Of a stretch of 64,000 nucleotides of DNA, positions 34,144 to 44,628 are shown piece after piece. Both the position numbers and the translations under genes were made by a program. Below the pieces are notes generated by a model, which saw only the letters and a program-made list of their open reading frames with translations, ran no database searches and was not told the DNA's origin. Each line of letters starts with the position of its first letter. Position 1 is the first letter of the stretch. The stretch comes from Streptomyces sp. CB02400 (GTDB lineage Bacteria > Actinomycetota > Actinomycetes > Streptomycetales > Streptomycetaceae): NCBI RefSeq assembly GCF_001905725.1, contig NZ_LIWB01000006.1:1-64000 (forward strand), written 5' to 3'.

Positions 34144-35225
34144 GAACCGCACTCGTCATCGGCACCGGACTCATCGGCACGTCCGCCGCGCTCGCCCTGT
34201 CGCAGCGGGGCGTCGTCGTCCACCTCACCGACCACGACCCGGAGCAGGCCCGTACGGCCGCCGCGCTCGGCGCCGGCACGGAGGAGGCCCCCGACGGGCC
34301 GGTCGACCTGGCGATCGTCGCCGCCCCGCCCGCCCACGTGGCCGACGTGCTCGCCGACGCGATGCGGCGCGGCGCGGCCCGCGGCTACATCGACGTCGCC
34401 AGCGTCAAGGGCGGACCGCGCCGTGAGCTCCAGGAGCGCGGGCTCGACCTGGCCCCGTACATCGGCACCCACCCGATGTCCGGCCGGGAGCGGTCCGGCC
34501 CGCTGGCCGCCACCGGGGACCTCTTCGAAGGGCGCCCCTGGGTGCTCACCCCCACCCGGGACACCGACACCGAGGTGCTGAACCTCGCCCTGGAGCTGGT
34601 CTCGCACTGCAGGGCCGTGCCCGTCGTCATGGACGCCGACGCCCACGACCGGGCCGTGGCCCTCGTCTCCCACATGCCCCACCTGGTGTCCAGCATGGTC
34701 GCCGCGCGCCTGGAGCACGCCGAGGAGGCCGCCGTACGACTGTGCGGGCAGGGCATCCGGGACGTGACCCGGATCGCCGCCTCCGATCCCCGGATGTGGA
34801 TCGACATCCTCTCCGCGAACCCCGGCCCGGTCGCCGACCTGCTCACGGACGTCGCCGCCGACCTGGAGGAGACCGTGCGCGCCCTGCGCGCGCTGCAGTC
34901 CTCCGACGAGGACAAGCGCCGCGAGGGCGGCACCGGTATCGAGAACGTGCTGCGCCGCGGCAACGCGGGGCAGGTCCGCGTCCCCGGCAAGCACGGCTCC
35001 GCGCCGCGCGTCTACGAGACCGTGACGGTGCTCATCGACGACCAGCCCGGCCAGCTCGCCCGCATCTTCGCGGACGCCGAGCGCGCCGGCGCCAACATCG
35101 AGGACGTCCGCATCGAGCACGCCACCGGGCAGCAGGCCGGTCTGGTCCAGCTCATGGTGGAGCCCAAGGCGGCCCCGGCCCTCATCGCGGGGCTGCGGGA
35201 GCGGGGCTGGGCGATCCGCCAGTGA
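34140..35225 (+). CDS. tyrA: Prephenate dehydrogenase with ACT domain
   Basis: 361 residues from the GTG at 34140 (GTGA overlap with aroH). NAD-binding motif VIGTGLIGTSAAL at the N-terminus, active-site region GTHPMSGRERSGP, and a C-terminal ACT domain (VYETVTVLIDDQPGQLARIF) that usually gives tyrosine feedback control. With aroH it forms a two-step module from chorismate to 4-hydroxyphenylpyruvate for tyrosine. Confidence 0.95.
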   Translation: MRTALVIGTGLIGTSAALALSQRGVVVHLTDHDPEQARTAAALGAGTEEAPDGPVDLAIVAAPPAHVADVLADAMRRGAARGYIDVASVKGGPRRELQERGLDLAPYIGTHPMSGRERSGPLAATGDLFEGRPWVLTPTRDTDTEVLNLALELVSHCRAVPVVMDADAHDRAVALVSHMPHLVSSMVAARLEHAEEAAVRLCGQGIRDVTRIAASDPRMWIDILSANPGPVADLLTDVAADLEETVRALRALQSSDEDKRREGGTGIENVLRRGNAGQVRVPGKHGSAPRVYETVTVLIDDQPGQLARIFADAERAGANIEDVRIEHATGQQAGLVQLMVEPKAAPALIAGLRERGWAIRQ

Positions 35226-35378
35226 CGGGCCGGGGCGGGGGAAGGCCCGAGGGCGGTCCGTCCCCCGGAGGGCCGGATCGTCCGCTTGTCGGAAGGGTTC
35301 CGGGGGGCCGGTAATCTGGTGCGGGGCGTGTCCGCGCCCCGCACACACCACTCCACCGCACCAGGAAGGTGTTCCCCC

Positions 35379-36065
35379 GTGGAAAACGGCGCCGCCCAGC
35401 CCGTGATTGTCGCCATCGACGGCCCCTCCGGCACGGGCAAGTCGAGCACCTCGAAGGCCGTGGCGGCGCAGCTCGGCCTGAGCTACCTGGACACCGGCGC
35501 CCAGTACCGGGCGATCACCTGGTGGATGGTGACCAACGGCATCGACATAGACGACCCGTCCGCGATCGCCGCCGTCGCCGGGAAGCCCGAGATCGTCTCC
35601 GGTACGGACCCCCAGGACCCGACGATCACCGTCGACGGCGTCGACGTGGCCGGCCCGATCCGCGGACAGGACGTCACCTCCAAGGTCAGCGCGGTCTCCG
35701 CGGTCCCCGAGGTGCGGACCCGGATCACCGAGCTGCAGCGGTCCATCGCCGCCTCCGCCGTCACCGGCATCGTCGTCGAGGGCCGCGACATCGGCACCAC
35801 CGTGCTGCCCGACGCCGACCTGAAGATCTTCCTCACCGCCAGCGCGGAGGCCCGTGCCGCCCGCCGCAGCGGCGAGCTCAAGGGCGCCGACCTGAACACC
35901 ACCCGCGAGGCCCTGATCAAGCGGGACGCGGCTGACGCCGGCCGCAAGACCTCCCCGCTGGCCAAGGCCGGCGACGCGGTCGAGGTGGACACCACCGAGC
36001 TGACGCTGGCGCAGGTCATCGAGTGTGTCGTCACCCTCGTCGAGGAGAAGCGGGCCGGGAAGTGA
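35379..36065 (+). CDS. cmk: Cytidylate kinase
   Basis: 228 residues from the GTG at 35379, with AGGAAGGTG upstream. The P-loop is GPSGTGKSSTSKA, and LDTGAQYRAITW and EGRDIGTTVLPDADLKIFL are CMP-kinase signatures. It phosphorylates CMP/dCMP. A 153-bp gap with its own promoter separates it from tyrA. It overlaps the acyltransferase by GTGA; cmk-plsC-der is a classic actinobacterial order. Confidence 0.96.
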   Translation: MENGAAQPVIVAIDGPSGTGKSSTSKAVAAQLGLSYLDTGAQYRAITWWMVTNGIDIDDPSAIAAVAGKPEIVSGTDPQDPTITVDGVDVAGPIRGQDVTSKVSAVSAVPEVRTRITELQRSIAASAVTGIVVEGRDIGTTVLPDADLKIFLTASAEARAARRSGELKGADLNTTREALIKRDAADAGRKTSPLAKAGDAVEVDTTELTLAQVIECVVTLVEEKRAGK

Positions 36066-36709
36066 CCGACGTCCCATCGGTGCGCGGCGCCGAGGTCGGC
36101 CGGCGCATCGGCGTCGGCCTGATGTACGGGCTGTTCAAGCCGCGTGTGCTGGGCGCCTGGCGGGTGCCCACGGCCGGTCCGCTGATCTTCGCCGTGAACC
36201 ACTCCCACAACGTCGACGGCCCCATGGTCATGGGCGTGGCACCCCGGCCGACGCACTTCCTGATCAAGAAGGAGGCGTTCGTCGGCCCGCTCGACCCCTT
36301 CCTGACCGGCATCGGCCAGCTCAAGGTGGACCGCGAGACCACCGACCGCACGGCGATCTCCCGGGCGCTGGGCGTACTGGAGCAGGGCGGCGTCCTCGGC
36401 ATCTTCCCGGAGGGCACGCGCGGCGAGGGCGACTTCGCCTCGCTCCGCGCGGGGCTCGCCTACTTCGCCGTACGCGGCGGAGCGCCGATCGTGCCGGTGG
36501 CCGTCCTGGGAAGTTCCGAGCGCCGCGGACGGTTGATAAAGGGACTGCCCCCGCTGCGCTCCCGCGTGGACGTCGTCTTCGGCGACCCCTTCGACGCGGG
36601 CGACGGCAGCGGCAGACGTACGCGCAAGGCGCTGGACGAGGCGACCGAGCGCATCCAGAAGCAGCTCACCGCCCACCTGGAAAACGCCAGGCGCCTCACC
36701 GGGCGCTAG
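36062..36709 (+). CDS. PlsC-type 1-acylglycerol-3-phosphate acyltransferase-like protein
   Basis: 215 residues from the GTG at 36062, overlapping the cmk stop. Acyltransferase motif HX4D is NHSHNVDG and motif III is FPEGTRGEGD. It is probably a membrane-associated lysophosphatidate acyltransferase of phospholipid synthesis. The precise acceptor is unproven. Confidence 0.9.
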   Translation: MTDVPSVRGAEVGRRIGVGLMYGLFKPRVLGAWRVPTAGPLIFAVNHSHNVDGPMVMGVAPRPTHFLIKKEAFVGPLDPFLTGIGQLKVDRETTDRTAISRALGVLEQGGVLGIFPEGTRGEGDFASLRAGLAYFAVRGGAPIVPVAVLGSSERRGRLIKGLPPLRSRVDVVFGDPFDAGDGSGRRTRKALDEATERIQKQLTAHLENARRLTGR

Positions 36710-36763
36710 GCGACACTTGAGTAGTGGATCACCGTTGTGTACGGGGTTCCACCGATCACCACG

Positions 36764-36790
36764 ATGAACGACGAGGTACGGACTTCATGA
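36764..36790 (+). other. 8-codon mini-ORF overlapping the der start (candidate)
   Basis: ATG AAC GAC GAG GTA CGG ACT TCA TGA; its stop overlaps the der ATG as ATGA, an arrangement that would permit translational coupling. No strong ribosome-binding site stands before it, so this may be chance. Confidence 0.25.
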
Positions 36791-38277
36791 ACGACCACAT
36801 CCAGCCCGACGGCTCGGACGCGTACGAGGGTGCGCACGAGCACGATCACGGGGCGCTGGGCGATGCCGAGTTCGCGGAGTTCATGGAGCTCGCCGCGGAG
36901 GAGGGCTTCGACCTCGAGGACGTCGAGGGCGCCATCGAGGCGGCGGGCCACGGTCCGCTGCCCGTGCTCGCCGTCGTCGGCCGCCCCAATGTCGGCAAGT
37001 CGACCCTGGTGAACCGCATCATCGGCCGTCGTGAGGCGGTCGTCGAGGACAAGCCGGGCGTCACCCGCGACCGCGTCACCTACGAGGCCGAGTGGGCCGG
37101 CCGCCGCTTCAAGGTCGTCGACACCGGCGGCTGGGAGCAGGACGTCCTCGGTATCGACGCCTCCGTGGCCGCCCAGGCCGAGTACGCCATCGAGGCCGCC
37201 GACGCGGTCGTCTTCGTCGTGGACGCCAAGGTCGGCGCGACCGACACCGACGAGGCCGTCGTCCGGCTGCTGCGCAAGGCCGGCAAGCCGGTCGTGCTGT
37301 GCGCCAACAAGGTGGACGGCCCGAGCGGCGAGGCCGACGCGTCCTACCTGTGGTCCCTGGGCCTCGGCGAGCCGCACCCGGTCTCCGCGCTGCACGGCCG
37401 TGGCACTGGCGACATGCTGGACAAGGTCCTCGAGGCCCTGCCCGAGGCCCCGGCCCAGACCTTCGGCACCGCCGTCGGCGGCCCGCGCCGCATCGCCCTG
37501 ATCGGCAGGCCCAACGTCGGCAAGTCCTCGCTGCTGAACAAGGTCGCGGGCGAGGAGCGGGTCGTCGTCAACGAACTCGCCGGCACCACCCGTGACCCGG
37601 TCGACGAGATGATCGAACTCGGCGGCAAGACCTGGAAGTTCGTCGACACGGCGGGCATCCGCAAGCGCGTCCACCTCCAGCAGGGCGCCGACTACTACGC
37701 CTCGCTGCGCACCGCCGCCGCCGTCGAGAAGGCGGAGGTGGCCGTCGTCCTCATCGACGCCGCCGACTCCATCTCGGTGCAGGACCAGCGGATCGTCACC
37801 ATGGCCGTGGAGGCGGGCCGCGCGATCGTCCTCGCGTACAACAAGTGGGACACCCTCGACGAGGAGCGCCGCTACTACCTGGAGCGGGAGATCGAGACCG
37901 AGCTCGGCCAGGTGGTGTGGGCGCCGCGGGTGAACGTCTCGGCGCGCACCGGCCGGCACATGGAGAAGCTGGTCCCGGCCATCGAGACGGCCCTGGAGGG
38001 CTGGGAGACTCGGGTCCCGACGGGCAGGCTGAACGCCTTCCTCGGCGAGCTGGTCGCCGCCCACCCGCACCCCGTGCGGGGCGGCAAGCAGCCGCGCATC
38101 CTGTTCGGCACCCAGGCCGGCACCAGGCCGCCGCGGTTCGTGCTGTTCGCCTCCGGCTTCATCGAGGCGGGCTACCGGCGGTTCATCGAGCGCCGGCTGC
38201 GGGAGGAGTTCGGCTTCGAGGGGACGCCGATCCACATCTCCGTGCGGGTGCGGGAGAAGCGCGGCAAGAAGAAGTAG
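36787..38277 (+). CDS. der: Ribosome-biogenesis GTPase Der (EngA)
   Basis: 496 residues from the ATG at 36787. A 55-residue acidic extension precedes the first G domain ([24 protein letters not shown]). The second G domain repeats the set ([21 protein letters not shown]), followed by a KH-like C-terminal domain ending in a basic RGKKK tail. Der acts in 50S subunit maturation. It is last in the cmk-plsC-der group and is followed by a strong hairpin. Confidence 0.96.
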   Translation: MNDHIQPDGSDAYEGAHEHDHGALGDAEFAEFMELAAEEGFDLEDVEGAIEAAGHGPLPVLAVVGRPNVGKSTLVNRIIGRREAVVEDKPGVTRDRVTYEAEWAGRRFKVVDTGGWEQDVLGIDASVAAQAEYAIEAADAVVFVVDAKVGATDTDEAVVRLLRKAGKPVVLCANKVDGPSGEADASYLWSLGLGEPHPVSALHGRGTGDMLDKVLEALPEAPAQTFGTAVGGPRRIALIGRPNVGKSSLLNKVAGEERVVVNELAGTTRDPVDEMIELGGKTWKFVDTAGIRKRVHLQQGADYYASLRTAAAVEKAEVAVVLIDAADSISVQDQRIVTMAVEAGRAIVLAYNKWDTLDEERRYYLEREIETELGQVVWAPRVNVSARTGRHMEKLVPAIETALEGWETRVPTGRLNAFLGELVAAHPHPVRGGKQPRILFGTQAGTRPPRFVLFASGFIEAGYRRFIERRLREEFGFEGTPIHISVRVREKRGKKK

Positions 38278-38286
38278 CCGACGGCG

Positions 38287-38333
38287 GGCATGGCGAAGGG
38301 GCGGTCCCGGTGGGGCCGCCCCTTCGCCATGCC
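38287..38333. terminator. Bidirectional terminator after der
   Basis: Perfect 18-bp arms (38287-38304 and 38316-38333) between convergent genes, 9 bp after the der stop. Confidence 0.85.
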
Positions 38334-38338
38334 TCGGG

Positions 38339-38782
38339 TCAGGCGCCTCTGCGCGGGGCCGGCGGCAGTCCGGCCGGCACGTGGTGCATCCCGGAGGCGG
38401 GTCTGCCGACCGTGCCGACCCGCTGCCACTGCGGCCCGGCGCCCTGTCGGCCGTCGCCCGCCCCCGCGCCGTGGGCGCCGCTCACGAGGGAGGCGCCGAA
38501 CGTGCTCGGGCTGTGGCCGCCGTACGGGCCCGCACCGCGCGGGATGTTCCCGAAGGCGGTGAAGCCCAGCTCCTCCTCGCCGCTGCGGTCACCCGGCAGC
38601 GAACGGAAGGACTTGACGTACTCGGTGTAGAGGGCGTCGTAGATCGGCGTGGCCGAGAGGCCGCTCCGGGAGTCCCGCTCCGGGCGCACGGGTGCGGGGA
38701 CCGAGGCGAGGGACTGGCGGCGAGGAACGTCGTATGCGTGCACGTATGTCCAAACGACCCCGTGCCGTAAGGGATGCGGCAT
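38339..38782 (-). CDS. Conserved hypothetical protein (Streptomyces type)
   Basis: 147 residues from the ATG at 38782; a GTG at 38741 (VHAYDVPRR) is an alternative, since neither start has a good ribosome-binding site. There is a plausible conserved core TPIYDALYTEYVKSFRSLPGD and a Gly/Pro/His-rich tail. Codon use fits a real gene, and it sits between a terminator and the next minus-strand gene. I do not recognise a family. Confidence 0.55.
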   Translation of the reverse strand: MPHPLRHGVVWTYVHAYDVPRRQSLASVPAPVRPERDSRSGLSATPIYDALYTEYVKSFRSLPGDRSGEEELGFTAFGNIPRGAGPYGGHSPSTFGASLVSGAHGAGAGDGRQGAGPQWQRVGTVGRPASGMHHVPAGLPPAPRRGA

Positions 38783-38831
38783 TTTTGCGGCTTTCGCCGG
38801 TTGTCCGGCGGTGCTGTGTCCGCCGGGCCGG

Positions 38832-39614
38832 TCAGAGGCCCGCCAGCGGCAGCGCCGCGGCGACCAGCTTGCCGTTCGCGGCCGCCTTGTCCAGCGCGTC
38901 GCGCAGCAGGTCCTCGCGCGGCTGGCGGCCGATCGAGCCGACCGGGGCCGCGAACATCAGCACCTGCTGGTGCTTGTTGGCGGCCGACCGCCAGCCGTCG
39001 GTGACCTGGAGCGGCTGGTGCGCCTGCCACCAGGCCACCGGACGGCCGCCGGCCGGGTTCGGCTGGAGTACGGCGTGCAGCTGCCCCGCGGCGAGCAGGA
39101 CCGACCAGCCGTGCAGCGCCGGCGGTACGGCCGACAGCTCGGTCAGGGGCATGAAGCCCTGCTCGATGAGGAGCGGCAGGAAGTCGTCGCCGGCCCCGAG
39201 CGAACCGGGCCGCGCGACCGGCGCGGTCGGCTCCACGACCAGCGCCGGGTGCAACTCGCCGGAGATCAGGACCAGTCCGCTGGTCACCCCGAGCACGGCC
39301 TGTTCGGGGGCGGCCTTCGCGGGCGCCGGTTCCCCGGTGTCGCCGCCGATGGCCCGCACGGCGCCCTGGAGCTGTTCCTCGGTGACCTGGACGACCTGCG
39401 AGGGCAGGCAGCCGGCGTGGGCGAAGGCGAGGACGGCGGTCTCGTCCCCGATGAACAGGACGGTGCTGGTGCGCTCCTGCTCCGGGTCGCCCGGGGTGCG
39501 GCAGGAGGTGCAGTCGTAACTGCCCGGGGCGGACTCTCCGGCGAGCAGGCGGGCTGCTTCTTCGTCGCCGATCTCGGCGCGTACCTCGTCGCTGACGTCG
39601 AGCATGCGCGGCAC
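38832..39614 (-). CDS. Conserved hypothetical protein with CxxC motif
   Basis: 260 residues from the GTG at 39614, preceded by GAGGGAG at good spacing; the ATG at 39605 is an alternative. It has a single CTSC motif near residue 35, a mixed alpha/beta pattern (STVLFIGDETAVLAFAHAGC, LVLISGELHPALVVEP) and a C-terminal helical segment. No transmembrane segment or signal peptide. Function unknown. Confidence 0.8.
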   Translation of the reverse strand: MPRMLDVSDEVRAEIGDEEAARLLAGESAPGSYDCTSCRTPGDPEQERTSTVLFIGDETAVLAFAHAGCLPSQVVQVTEEQLQGAVRAIGGDTGEPAPAKAAPEQAVLGVTSGLVLISGELHPALVVEPTAPVARPGSLGAGDDFLPLLIEQGFMPLTELSAVPPALHGWSVLLAAGQLHAVLQPNPAGGRPVAWWQAHQPLQVTDGWRSAANKHQQVLMFAAPVGSIGRQPREDLLRDALDKAAANGKLVAAALPLAGL

Positions 39615-40792
<1,178 letters not shown>

Positions 40793-40837
40793 GCCGTCGC
40801 CGGGTCCGCCCTCCGGACGCGGGCCCTGGGCCACGAC

Positions 40838-40897
40838 GGGAGCTGGTCTCCCGGCGACACGCCGCCGGCGGGCCGTTCTGCCGGGAGATCAGCTCCC
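40838..40897. terminator. Long hairpin after the Rpf-like gene
   Basis: 18-bp arms 40838-40855 and 40880-40897 with one mismatch (G-U in RNA), 46 bp after the stop. Probably the terminator of the plus-strand gene. Confidence 0.7.
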
Positions 40898-40941
40898 ATC
40901 GGCGTCCCGCCGCTGGATTCGCCGACAGGATCCCGGGCACG

Positions 40942-40975
40942 GGGCCCCGTCCGTCCGGACGGACGGACGGGGCCC
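40942..40975. terminator. Hairpin at the end of livF
   Basis: Perfect 15-bp arms (40942-40956 and 40961-40975) around GGAC, touching the livF stop codon. Second of two hairpins between these convergent genes. Confidence 0.8.
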
Positions 40976-41637
40976 TACGGCTGCCGGGCGGAGGCGGACC
41001 GGTCGAGTTCGCCGGTCTCCCCGGCGAACACCACCGCGCCCCGGCGCAGTACGTACACGAAGGCGGGGCGGCCGTGCAGGGCGGGCGGCAGCCGTTGCTC
41101 GGCGACGACCACGCACGCGTCGAGCGCGGCCAGCAGCGCGTACGTACGGGCCGCGACCGCCGGCGACATGCCCTGGGCGGGCTCGTCGACGAGCACCACG
41201 CGCGCGCGTGCCGACAACGCCCGGCACAGGGCCAGCATCCGCTGCTCACCCCCGGAGAGCGTGCCGGCCCGGCGCCCCAGCAGCGGCCGCAGCGCCGGGT
41301 AGGCGTCGAGGGCGCGGGCGGGGTCGGGGGCGGTGAGGGCGAGGTTCTCCCGCACGGTGAGGGAACCGAACACCGCCCGCCGCTCCGGCACCAGGCACAG
41401 CCCGCGCCGGGCCCGCTCGTACGCCGGTACGCCGGTCACGTCCCGCCCGTCCCACACCACGGCCCCGCCGGACAGCGGCACGTCACCGGCCAGCGCGCGC
41501 AGGGCGGTCGTACGGCCGGAGCCGTTGCGGCCCAGCAGCACGGTGATGCCGGGGCCGGGTGCGGCGAGGGTGACGCCGTGCAGGGCCTCCAGGGGGCCGT
41601 ACCGCACGCGCGCGTGGCGCAGGGAGATCACGGTCAC
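40975..41637 (-). CDS. livF: Branched-chain amino acid-type ABC transporter ATP-binding protein (LivF-like)
   Basis: 220 residues from the GTG/ATG-type start at 41637 (MTVISLRHARVRYG). The signature LSGGEQRMLALCRAL, Walker B VVLVDEPAQGMSP and LivF-type VVVAEQRL are present. Walker A is GRNGSGRTT: the invariant Lys is Arg (codon CGT), which should weaken nucleotide binding or hydrolysis. The start overlaps the fused permease/ATPase gene. Shorter than usual LivF (about 235 residues). Confidence 0.88.
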   Translation of the reverse strand: MTVISLRHARVRYGPLEALHGVTLAAPGPGITVLLGRNGSGRTTALRALAGDVPLSGGAVVWDGRDVTGVPAYERARRGLCLVPERRAVFGSLTVRENLALTAPDPARALDAYPALRPLLGRRAGTLSGGEQRMLALCRALSARARVVLVDEPAQGMSPAVAARTYALLAALDACVVVAEQRLPPALHGRPAFVYVLRRGAVVFAGETGELDRSASARQP

Positions 41638-44618
41638 GGGCCGGTCGTCTCCCCGAGGGTGTCCAGGACGCTCCCGGGCGGTCCGGAGGCGACGATCCGG
41701 CCCGCCGTCATCACGTGCACGACGTCGGCGAGGCCGGCGACCAGGTCGAGATCGTGCTCGACGACCAGGAGGGCCGTGCCGTCGGCGGCCAGTGCCCTCA
41801 GGATCCGGGCCAGCGCGGTGACCTCGGCGGTGTCGAGACCGGCGGCGGGTTCGTCGAGCAGCAGCACGCGCGGGGCGGCGGCGAGGGCCCGCGCGGCCTC
41901 CACCCGGCGCAGCGTCCCGGTGGGGAGCCCGGCGGCGGGCCGCGCCCTCATCGGCCCGTCGAGCCCGAAGAGCCGCAGCGTCCGCTCCACCGCGCCGGGA
42001 TCGCGCAGCCGGCCCCGCTCGGCGCCGACACGCACGTTCTCGGCGACGGTCAGCGTCGGGAAGACCGCCAGTTGCTGGAACGTCCGCGCGATCCCGAGCC
42101 GGGCGCGGGCCTGCGCGGACAGCCCCGTGATGTCCCGCCCGCCGAACGAAACCGACCCCCGCGCGGGGCGCAGGGTCCCCGCCAGACAGTGGAACAGCGT
42201 GCTCTTCCCGGCCCCGTTGGGCCCGACGACAGCGATCACCCGCCCGGCCGGGACGTCCAGGTCCACCCCGTCCAACGCGGTGGACCCGCCGTACCGGACC
42301 CGCAGACCGCGGGCGGCGAGGACAGGAGGGCCGGGAGCCGGCGCGGAGCCCCCCGCGTGCCGACGCCCCGCCGGAGCCTCACCCCCGCCGGCACGCGCCG
42401 GCCCGGTGCGCGGTTCCCCCGGCGCCACGGGACCGGTGGCCCGGCCCCGTGCCCCACGACCGGGCGGCCCGTGGCCCGACGGTCCTTCGGTCGCTGGTTC
42501 TTCCTCGTGTGGGCGCCTCGGCGGCTGTTCGGTGGTGCGCGCGTCCTCGGTGGCTTCCCGGTCCGTGCCGCCGTGCCGCCGTGCCGGGGCGCCGGCGGGG
42601 CGGCCGGTCGGCGGCGCCGATCGTGGTTCGTCGGCGGTTCCGGGGCGGACGGCGGCCGCCGTGCCCGGCCGGCCGGTCCGGGTGCCCGGGGCGGCCCGTT
42701 CCGGCGTCCCGGTCCGCGAGCCGACGCCCGTCGCCGTCGCACCCGCCGGGACCCGGGGCGGCCGCGGTGGCGGTGCCGGAGGGCGCAGGCGGGCGCGGAG
42801 GCGTACGGCCAAGAGGGTCGGTGCCGGGCGGAGCCGGTTCGTCGCGTCCCGCAGCGCCGCGTACGGGCCGTCCGGGAAGCGGCCGGACAGGACCGCCAGG
42901 ACGCCGATCACCGCCGCTGCCACGCCCCCGCGCGTGCCCGCGTCCAGGCCGACCAGGAGGGCCGCGGCGAGAAGGGCGCCCAGGGTGCTGTCGGCGCCCA
43001 GGACCACCACCGCGGCGAACCACAGCAGGCCCCGTACGGGGTCGTACGCGGCCGGGTCGAAGGCGCGCAGCCCCATGCCGAGCATGCCGCCGCCGAGCGC
43101 GGCCAGCGCCGCCCCGGACACGAAGGCGAGGAGTTTCAGCGACGGGACGCGCACGCCCGCCGCCCGTGCCCCGGACTCGTGGTCCCGCATCGCCGCCAGG
43201 GCCCGGCCCGTGCGGCCCCGGCGCAGCGCCCGGGCAGCGAGCAGCGCGCACGCCAGGAGGACCAGTTCCAGGACGTAGTACGCGCGGTCGCCGTCGAAGC
43301 CCGCCGGGCGGCCCAGGGACAGTCCGGACGTGGCGTACGGCTGGTCGAAGACGAAACGGCTCACCCCGACGCCCACCGCGAACGTCGCCAGCGCCAACGC
43401 GAGCCCCCGGCGGCCGATCGCCGGCCAGCCGGTCAGCACGCCCAGCGGGGCGACCAGGACGACCGCCACCGCGAGCGCGGCCAGCTCCGGCAGCCGGGGC
43501 AGGCCGGGGAAGCGGCCGGCCGCCAGCAGCGCCGTGAAGAGGGCGCCCAGACCCGCGTACGCCGCCTGCCCGAGCGAGATCTGCCCGCCCCGGCCGGTGA
43601 CCACCACCAGCGACAGCAGCACCACCCCGAGCGCCGGTACCTGCACCGCCGTGTGCAGATCGCGCCCGGCGAGGCCCAGCGGCAGCAGGAACAGCACCCC
43701 GGCCACGATCCAGGCGCCCGGGTGAGCGGGCACCCGCGCGGTGGCCGGGCGCGGGAGCGCGTCGCGCGTACCGACACCCGGCAGCACCAGGGCGGCGACC
43801 AGCAGCGCCACGACGAACAGGTTGGCGCCCACCGCCTGGAGCAACGGCTCGCCCCACCCGGACGGGTGCAGCCGCGTCAGCTGACTCTGCGCCACCCCGA
43901 TGCCGAGCGCGACGACCACCGCCACCGTCAGACCGCGCATCCGCGCGGCGACCGCGACCGCCACCACCTCCATCACGAGCAGCGGCAGCCCGTACGGATC
44001 GAGCCGCACGTACGGCGCCAGCAGCACGCCGGTCAGACCGGCCGTGAACGAGCCGAACGCCCAGCCCGCCGCCGCCACCCGGTCCGCGTCCACACCGGCG
44101 AGCACGGCCAGTCGCCGGTCGTCCACGACGGCCCGCAGCTCCCGCCCGAACCGCGTCCGGCGGATCACCACCCCGACCCCGGCGGCCAGCACGACCACCA
44201 CCGCGAGCTGCCCCCACGGCTCCGCCGGCACCAGCACCGGCGCGTCGTCCCGCGCCCCCCGCCCCCACAGCAGCGCCGCCCCGCCCACCAGCAGCACGAA
44301 CACCCCGATGGACGCCACCAGCGCCCGCGCCGGGTCGCCGCCCCGCACGGACAGCGGCCGGAACACGAACCGCTCCAGCACCACCCCGATCCCCGGCGCC
44401 ACCACCAGCAGCGTCAGCGCGGCGGCCCACCACAGCGGCCAGTCCCGGTCGACCACCAGACCGCGCAGCACATACGCGCACACCATCGCGATCGCGCCGT
44501 GCGCGAAGTTCAGCACCCCGGTCGCCCGGTACGTCACGATCAGGCCGATCCCGGTGAGCGCCGCCGCGGCGCCCACCGACAGACCGGCCAGCGTGAGGTC
44601 GTACGTCAGCGAGGACAT
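41634..44618 (-). CDS. Fused LivH-LivM-LivG ABC transporter (two permeases plus ATPase)
   Basis: 994 residues from the ATG at 44618 (MSSLTYDLTLAGLSVG). Residues 1-290: LivH-type permease (TGIGLIVTYRATGVLNFAHG). About 305-600: LivM-type permease (GRGGQISLGQAAYAGLGALF). About 600-760: an Arg/Pro/Gly/Thr-rich linker. About 765-994: LivG ATPase with Walker A GPNGAGKST, ARTFQQLAVFPTLTVAENV, Walker B VLLLDEPAAG and switch His in VVEHDLDLV. The LSGG signature is replaced by PTGTLRR. The domains are normally three separate proteins. No frameshift is visible. Confidence 0.9.
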   Translation of the reverse strand: MSSLTYDLTLAGLSVGAAAALTGIGLIVTYRATGVLNFAHGAIAMVCAYVLRGLVVDRDWPLWWAAALTLLVVAPGIGVVLERFVFRPLSVRGGDPARALVASIGVFVLLVGGAALLWGRGARDDAPVLVPAEPWGQLAVVVVLAAGVGVVIRRTRFGRELRAVVDDRRLAVLAGVDADRVAAAGWAFGSFTAGLTGVLLAPYVRLDPYGLPLLVMEVVAVAVAARMRGLTVAVVVALGIGVAQSQLTRLHPSGWGEPLLQAVGANLFVVALLVAALVLPGVGTRDALPRPATARVPAHPGAWIVAGVLFLLPLGLAGRDLHTAVQVPALGVVLLSLVVVTGRGGQISLGQAAYAGLGALFTALLAAGRFPGLPRLPELAALAVAVVLVAPLGVLTGWPAIGRRGLALALATFAVGVGVSRFVFDQPYATSGLSLGRPAGFDGDRAYYVLELVLLACALLAARALRRGRTGRALAAMRDHESGARAAGVRVPSLKLLAFVSGAALAALGGGMLGMGLRAFDPAAYDPVRGLLWFAAVVVLGADSTLGALLAAALLVGLDAGTRGGVAAAVIGVLAVLSGRFPDGPYAALRDATNRLRPAPTLLAVRLRARLRPPAPPPRPPRVPAGATATGVGSRTGTPERAAPGTRTGRPGTAAAVRPGTADEPRSAPPTGRPAGAPARRHGGTDREATEDARTTEQPPRRPHEEEPATEGPSGHGPPGRGARGRATGPVAPGEPRTGPARAGGGEAPAGRRHAGGSAPAPGPPVLAARGLRVRYGGSTALDGVDLDVPAGRVIAVVGPNGAGKSTLFHCLAGTLRPARGSVSFGGRDITGLSAQARARLGIARTFQQLAVFPTLTVAENVRVGAERGRLRDPGAVERTLRLFGLDGPMRARPAAGLPTGTLRRVEAARALAAAPRVLLLDEPAAGLDTAEVTALARILRALAADGTALLVVEHDLDLVAGLADVVHVMTAGRIVASGPPGSVLDTLGETTGP

Positions 44619-44628
44619 CGGCGAGGCC

